This document shows, piece after piece, positions 62,422-64,000 of a stretch of 64,000 nucleotides of DNA (positions are counted from its first letter, which is position 1; each line of letters starts with the position of its first letter). The stretch covers positions 372,001 through 436,000 of the forward strand of contig NZ_JBALHR010000002.1 of NCBI RefSeq assembly GCF_036964905.1, read 5' to 3'. Source of the DNA: Gemmobacter denitrificans. GTDB lineage: Bacteria; Pseudomonadota; Alphaproteobacteria; Rhodobacterales; Rhodobacteraceae. Below the pieces are notes generated by a model, which did no database searches, was not told the DNA's origin, and saw only the letters and a program-made list of their open reading frames with translations. The position numbers and the translations under genes were made by a program.

Positions 62422-62453
62422 GCAGCCCCCCTGCGGGGGGCTGCACGGTTTTT
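62422..62453 (+). terminator. Rho-independent terminator after Anbu
   Basis: GCAGCCCCCC, loop TGC, GGGGGGCTGC, then ACGGTTTTT, about 20 bases past the stop. Confidence 0.9.
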
Positions 62454-62528
62454 GCCTCGTCAGCCGCGCTGCGCGCGCGGCTTCCTCAGGCGATGGCGCT
62501 CGATGCCCCCAAGGCACGCCGCTGTTTT

Positions 62529-63461
62529 TCAGGAATGATGGTCGAACAGGGTCAGGCAGGCCTGCAGGAAATGTTCGCGATGGCGCGGCACTTCCATCAT
62601 CACCTCGTGTTCGGCACCGGTATAGGGCTCCAGCCGCGCCCCGGTCCATGTGGACAGCCGACGACGGATGCTGCGCGGGCAGACGATGCGTTCGCGCGTG
62701 CCCAAGGCGACATAGGCGGGCAGGTTCGGGGCAGGGGCACGCATCAGGGCCGTCATCTCGGTAAAGGCGGCATGCAGCCATGTCAGGGTCGGCCCACCCA
62801 GTGCCAGCCCGGGTTCTGCCGTCAGATGCTGGCGCATCCAGGTCCACATTTCCGGGTCTCGGGTCAGCAGATTGCCGCGAAATCCGGCATGAAGCACATA
62901 GCTGACACGGGTGGTGGTCGGCGTCAGCCGATGGCCATGCCCGGCCTGATGGGCCAGCCAGGACAGGTTCATGGCGACCGGCGTGACAGTCGGGAACAGG
63001 CGGATGCCCCACATCGGGGCCGACAAGGCCGCTGACCGCACCGGCAGCCCCTGCAGCAGCGACCGCAGGCCGATACAGCCGCCCATCGAATGGGCAAGCA
63101 GATGCAGCGGTTCGGGCAGGCCGCTCTCGCGCATGAACCCCATCAGCGCCGCCACATCCTGCTGATACTCCGCAAAATCCCCGACATGGCCCAGCATCGG
63201 GTCGGGATGGTGGCGGCTCGACAGACCCTGCCCGCGCCAGTCCAGCGTGACGACATGCCAGCCTGCCGCAGTCAGCCGGGTCGCTGCGGGCCCGTATTTT
63301 TCGGCATATTCCGACCGCCCGTTGAACAGAAGCACGGTGCCCCGTGCCCGGGCGGCGGGCCAATGCACCAGACGAAGCCGGGCACCATCGGGCGTCATGC
63401 GCCAATGGGCCTGGCCCCCTTCGGGACCCTGCGCCAGATGCTGGAACAGGGGGGCTGTCAT
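62529..63461 (-). CDS. Alpha/beta hydrolase, lysophospholipase-like
   Basis: The 310-residue protein has the nucleophile elbow AHSMGG, an early oxyanion-type segment LLFNGRSEYAEKYG, DWRGQGLSSR and a late TGAEHEVMME with the catalytic His. It resembles PldB/monoglyceride-lipase hydrolases; the substrate is probably a lysophospholipid or monoacylglycerol, but this is by similarity. No signal peptide. It begins three bases after the SCP2 stop, so both are in one unit. Confidence 0.87.
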   Translation of the reverse strand: MTAPLFQHLAQGPEGGQAHWRMTPDGARLRLVHWPAARARGTVLLFNGRSEYAEKYGPAATRLTAAGWHVVTLDWRGQGLSSRHHPDPMLGHVGDFAEYQQDVAALMGFMRESGLPEPLHLLAHSMGGCIGLRSLLQGLPVRSAALSAPMWGIRLFPTVTPVAMNLSWLAHQAGHGHRLTPTTTRVSYVLHAGFRGNLLTRDPEMWTWMRQHLTAEPGLALGGPTLTWLHAAFTEMTALMRAPAPNLPAYVALGTRERIVCPRSIRRRLSTWTGARLEPYTGAEHEVMMEVPRHREHFLQACLTLFDHHS

Positions 63462-63464
63462 GGT

Positions 63465-63749
63465 TCAGGCCAGGGTGGCCGCCAGTTGCATGGCAAGGCC
63501 CATATTGCCATCGACCGCCAATTTGCCGGACATGAAGGCCGAGGTCGGGTTCATCTCGCCGTCCAGAATGGCGCGGAACACATCAGCCTCGGCGGTCAGG
63601 GTCACATCGGCTTCGTCATCGCCTGCGCGCACGCCTGCACCATCGATCATGATGGCACCTTCGCCGGGAATGACGAATTTGGCCACGCCGTCAAAGCTGG
63701 GCAATTTGGCCGACAGGGCTTCGACTGCGGTGGAAATGATCTCGCTCAT
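63465..63749 (-). CDS. SCP2 sterol-carrier-domain protein
   Basis: The 94-residue protein is a lone SCP2 domain: KLPSFDGVAKFVIPGEGAIM, DVTLTAEADVFRAILDGEMN, and SAFMSGKLAVDGNMGLAMQL. The fold binds lipids or fatty acyl groups. Next to a lysophospholipase-like gene it may present the lipid substrate (inference). The start was chosen at the family N-terminus; an upstream frame is open but not family-like. Confidence 0.9.
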   Translation of the reverse strand: MSEIISTAVEALSAKLPSFDGVAKFVIPGEGAIMIDGAGVRAGDDEADVTLTAEADVFRAILDGEMNPTSAFMSGKLAVDGNMGLAMQLAATLA

Positions 63750-63837
63750 CTTGTGTTCCTTCGTTTTGTCGCGGCTGTCGCCGGAATGTGACCCAAGCCT
63801 TATGGCATTTCGCATCTCTTGCGATACAGTGCAGATC

Positions 63838-64000
63838 ATGAAACTCCGGTTACGCATACTCAACCTTGTCGTTGCGGCAGTGCTGGCACTGCCGCTTTGT
63901 GACGCAGCGGCACGCGCGGCGGGGGCCGAGGATCTGGACCGGCTGTTTTTCGACCTGCAGGGGGCTGATCGCGCCGAGGCGCGGCGCATCGCGGATGACA
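63838..64000 (+). CDS. Start of a secreted protein, cut by the window edge
   Basis: Fifty-four codons are visible. The product opens with a basic N-terminus and a hydrophobic signal (MKLRLRILNLVVAAVLALP) ending near ARA, then AGAEDLDRLFFDLQGADR. This opening is common in Rhodobacteraceae tetratricopeptide-repeat periplasmic proteins, so that is the best guess; the repeats would lie beyond the window. It is divergent from the SCP2 gene. Confidence 0.6.
   Translation, partial: MKLRLRILNLVVAAVLALPLCDAAARAAGAEDLDRLFFDLQGADRAEARRIADD

Overview
The window is 64 kb of a high-GC alphaproteobacterial chromosome, almost certainly from the Rhodobacteraceae (Rhodobacter / Gemmobacter / Tabrizicola-like). 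The pointers are a trpE - yibQ - trpGDC neighbourhood like that known from Rhodobacter sphaeroides, LexA with a GTTC-N7-GTTC SOS box, a double cold-shock-domain protein, an Anbu proteasome-like locus, and the general codon and protein character. It carries about 65 supported genes, two tRNAs (Pro-TGG, Val-CAC) and the RNase P RNA. No rRNA or CRISPR array was seen.

Layout. 1-16 kb: the 3' end of comEC, then a leftward block trpG-trpD-ung-trpC-moaC-moeA followed by lexA, with yibQ facing trpE and ppiD-like peptidyl-prolyl isomerase. Next come an aminotransferase, gpt, a LysE exporter, fabI and pdxH. 16-35 kb: cold-shock protein, DUF192, tRNA-Pro, a divergent winged-helix regulator / luciferase-like monooxygenase pair, tgt, a YqiJ-like/flotillin pair, lon, an HU-like protein, tRNA-Val, a three-gene unit (acidic secreted protein, PepSY protein, membrane-tethered LuxR regulator), DUF2237, a serine hydrolase, pth, small proteins, uvrB and an NDUFS4-like complex I subunit.

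35-43 kb is an accessory island. It holds a soluble FtsH-like AAA+/M41 protease overlapping a metallophosphoesterase gene, a complete IS5-family (IS427-group-like) element with TA flanks, and an AT-rich response-regulator/histidine-kinase pair. It also holds a remnant of a type I restriction subunit (HsdR C-terminus) and truncated TniB/TniQ-type transposition genes that run into the 3' end of a chromosomal aminotransferase gene. This is the part most likely to hold an undescribed system: two intact, unassigned modules (protease + phosphoesterase; two-component pair next to a restriction relic) among mobile debris.

43-64 kb returns to core functions: gatB, an SLT lipoprotein, dtd, a PfkB sugar kinase, purC, gatC-gatA, an excalibur-like lipoprotein with an amidase, rnpB, a DUF533 protein, rpmG, a Bax-inhibitor-like membrane protein, a DUF1127/LysR divergent pair and pepF. 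These are followed by the ATP-grasp / alpha-E / transglutaminase / Anbu cluster, a lysophospholipase-like hydrolase with an SCP2-domain protein, and the start of a secreted protein cut off by the window edge. Short GC-rich hairpins with related loops recur at several intergenic sites.
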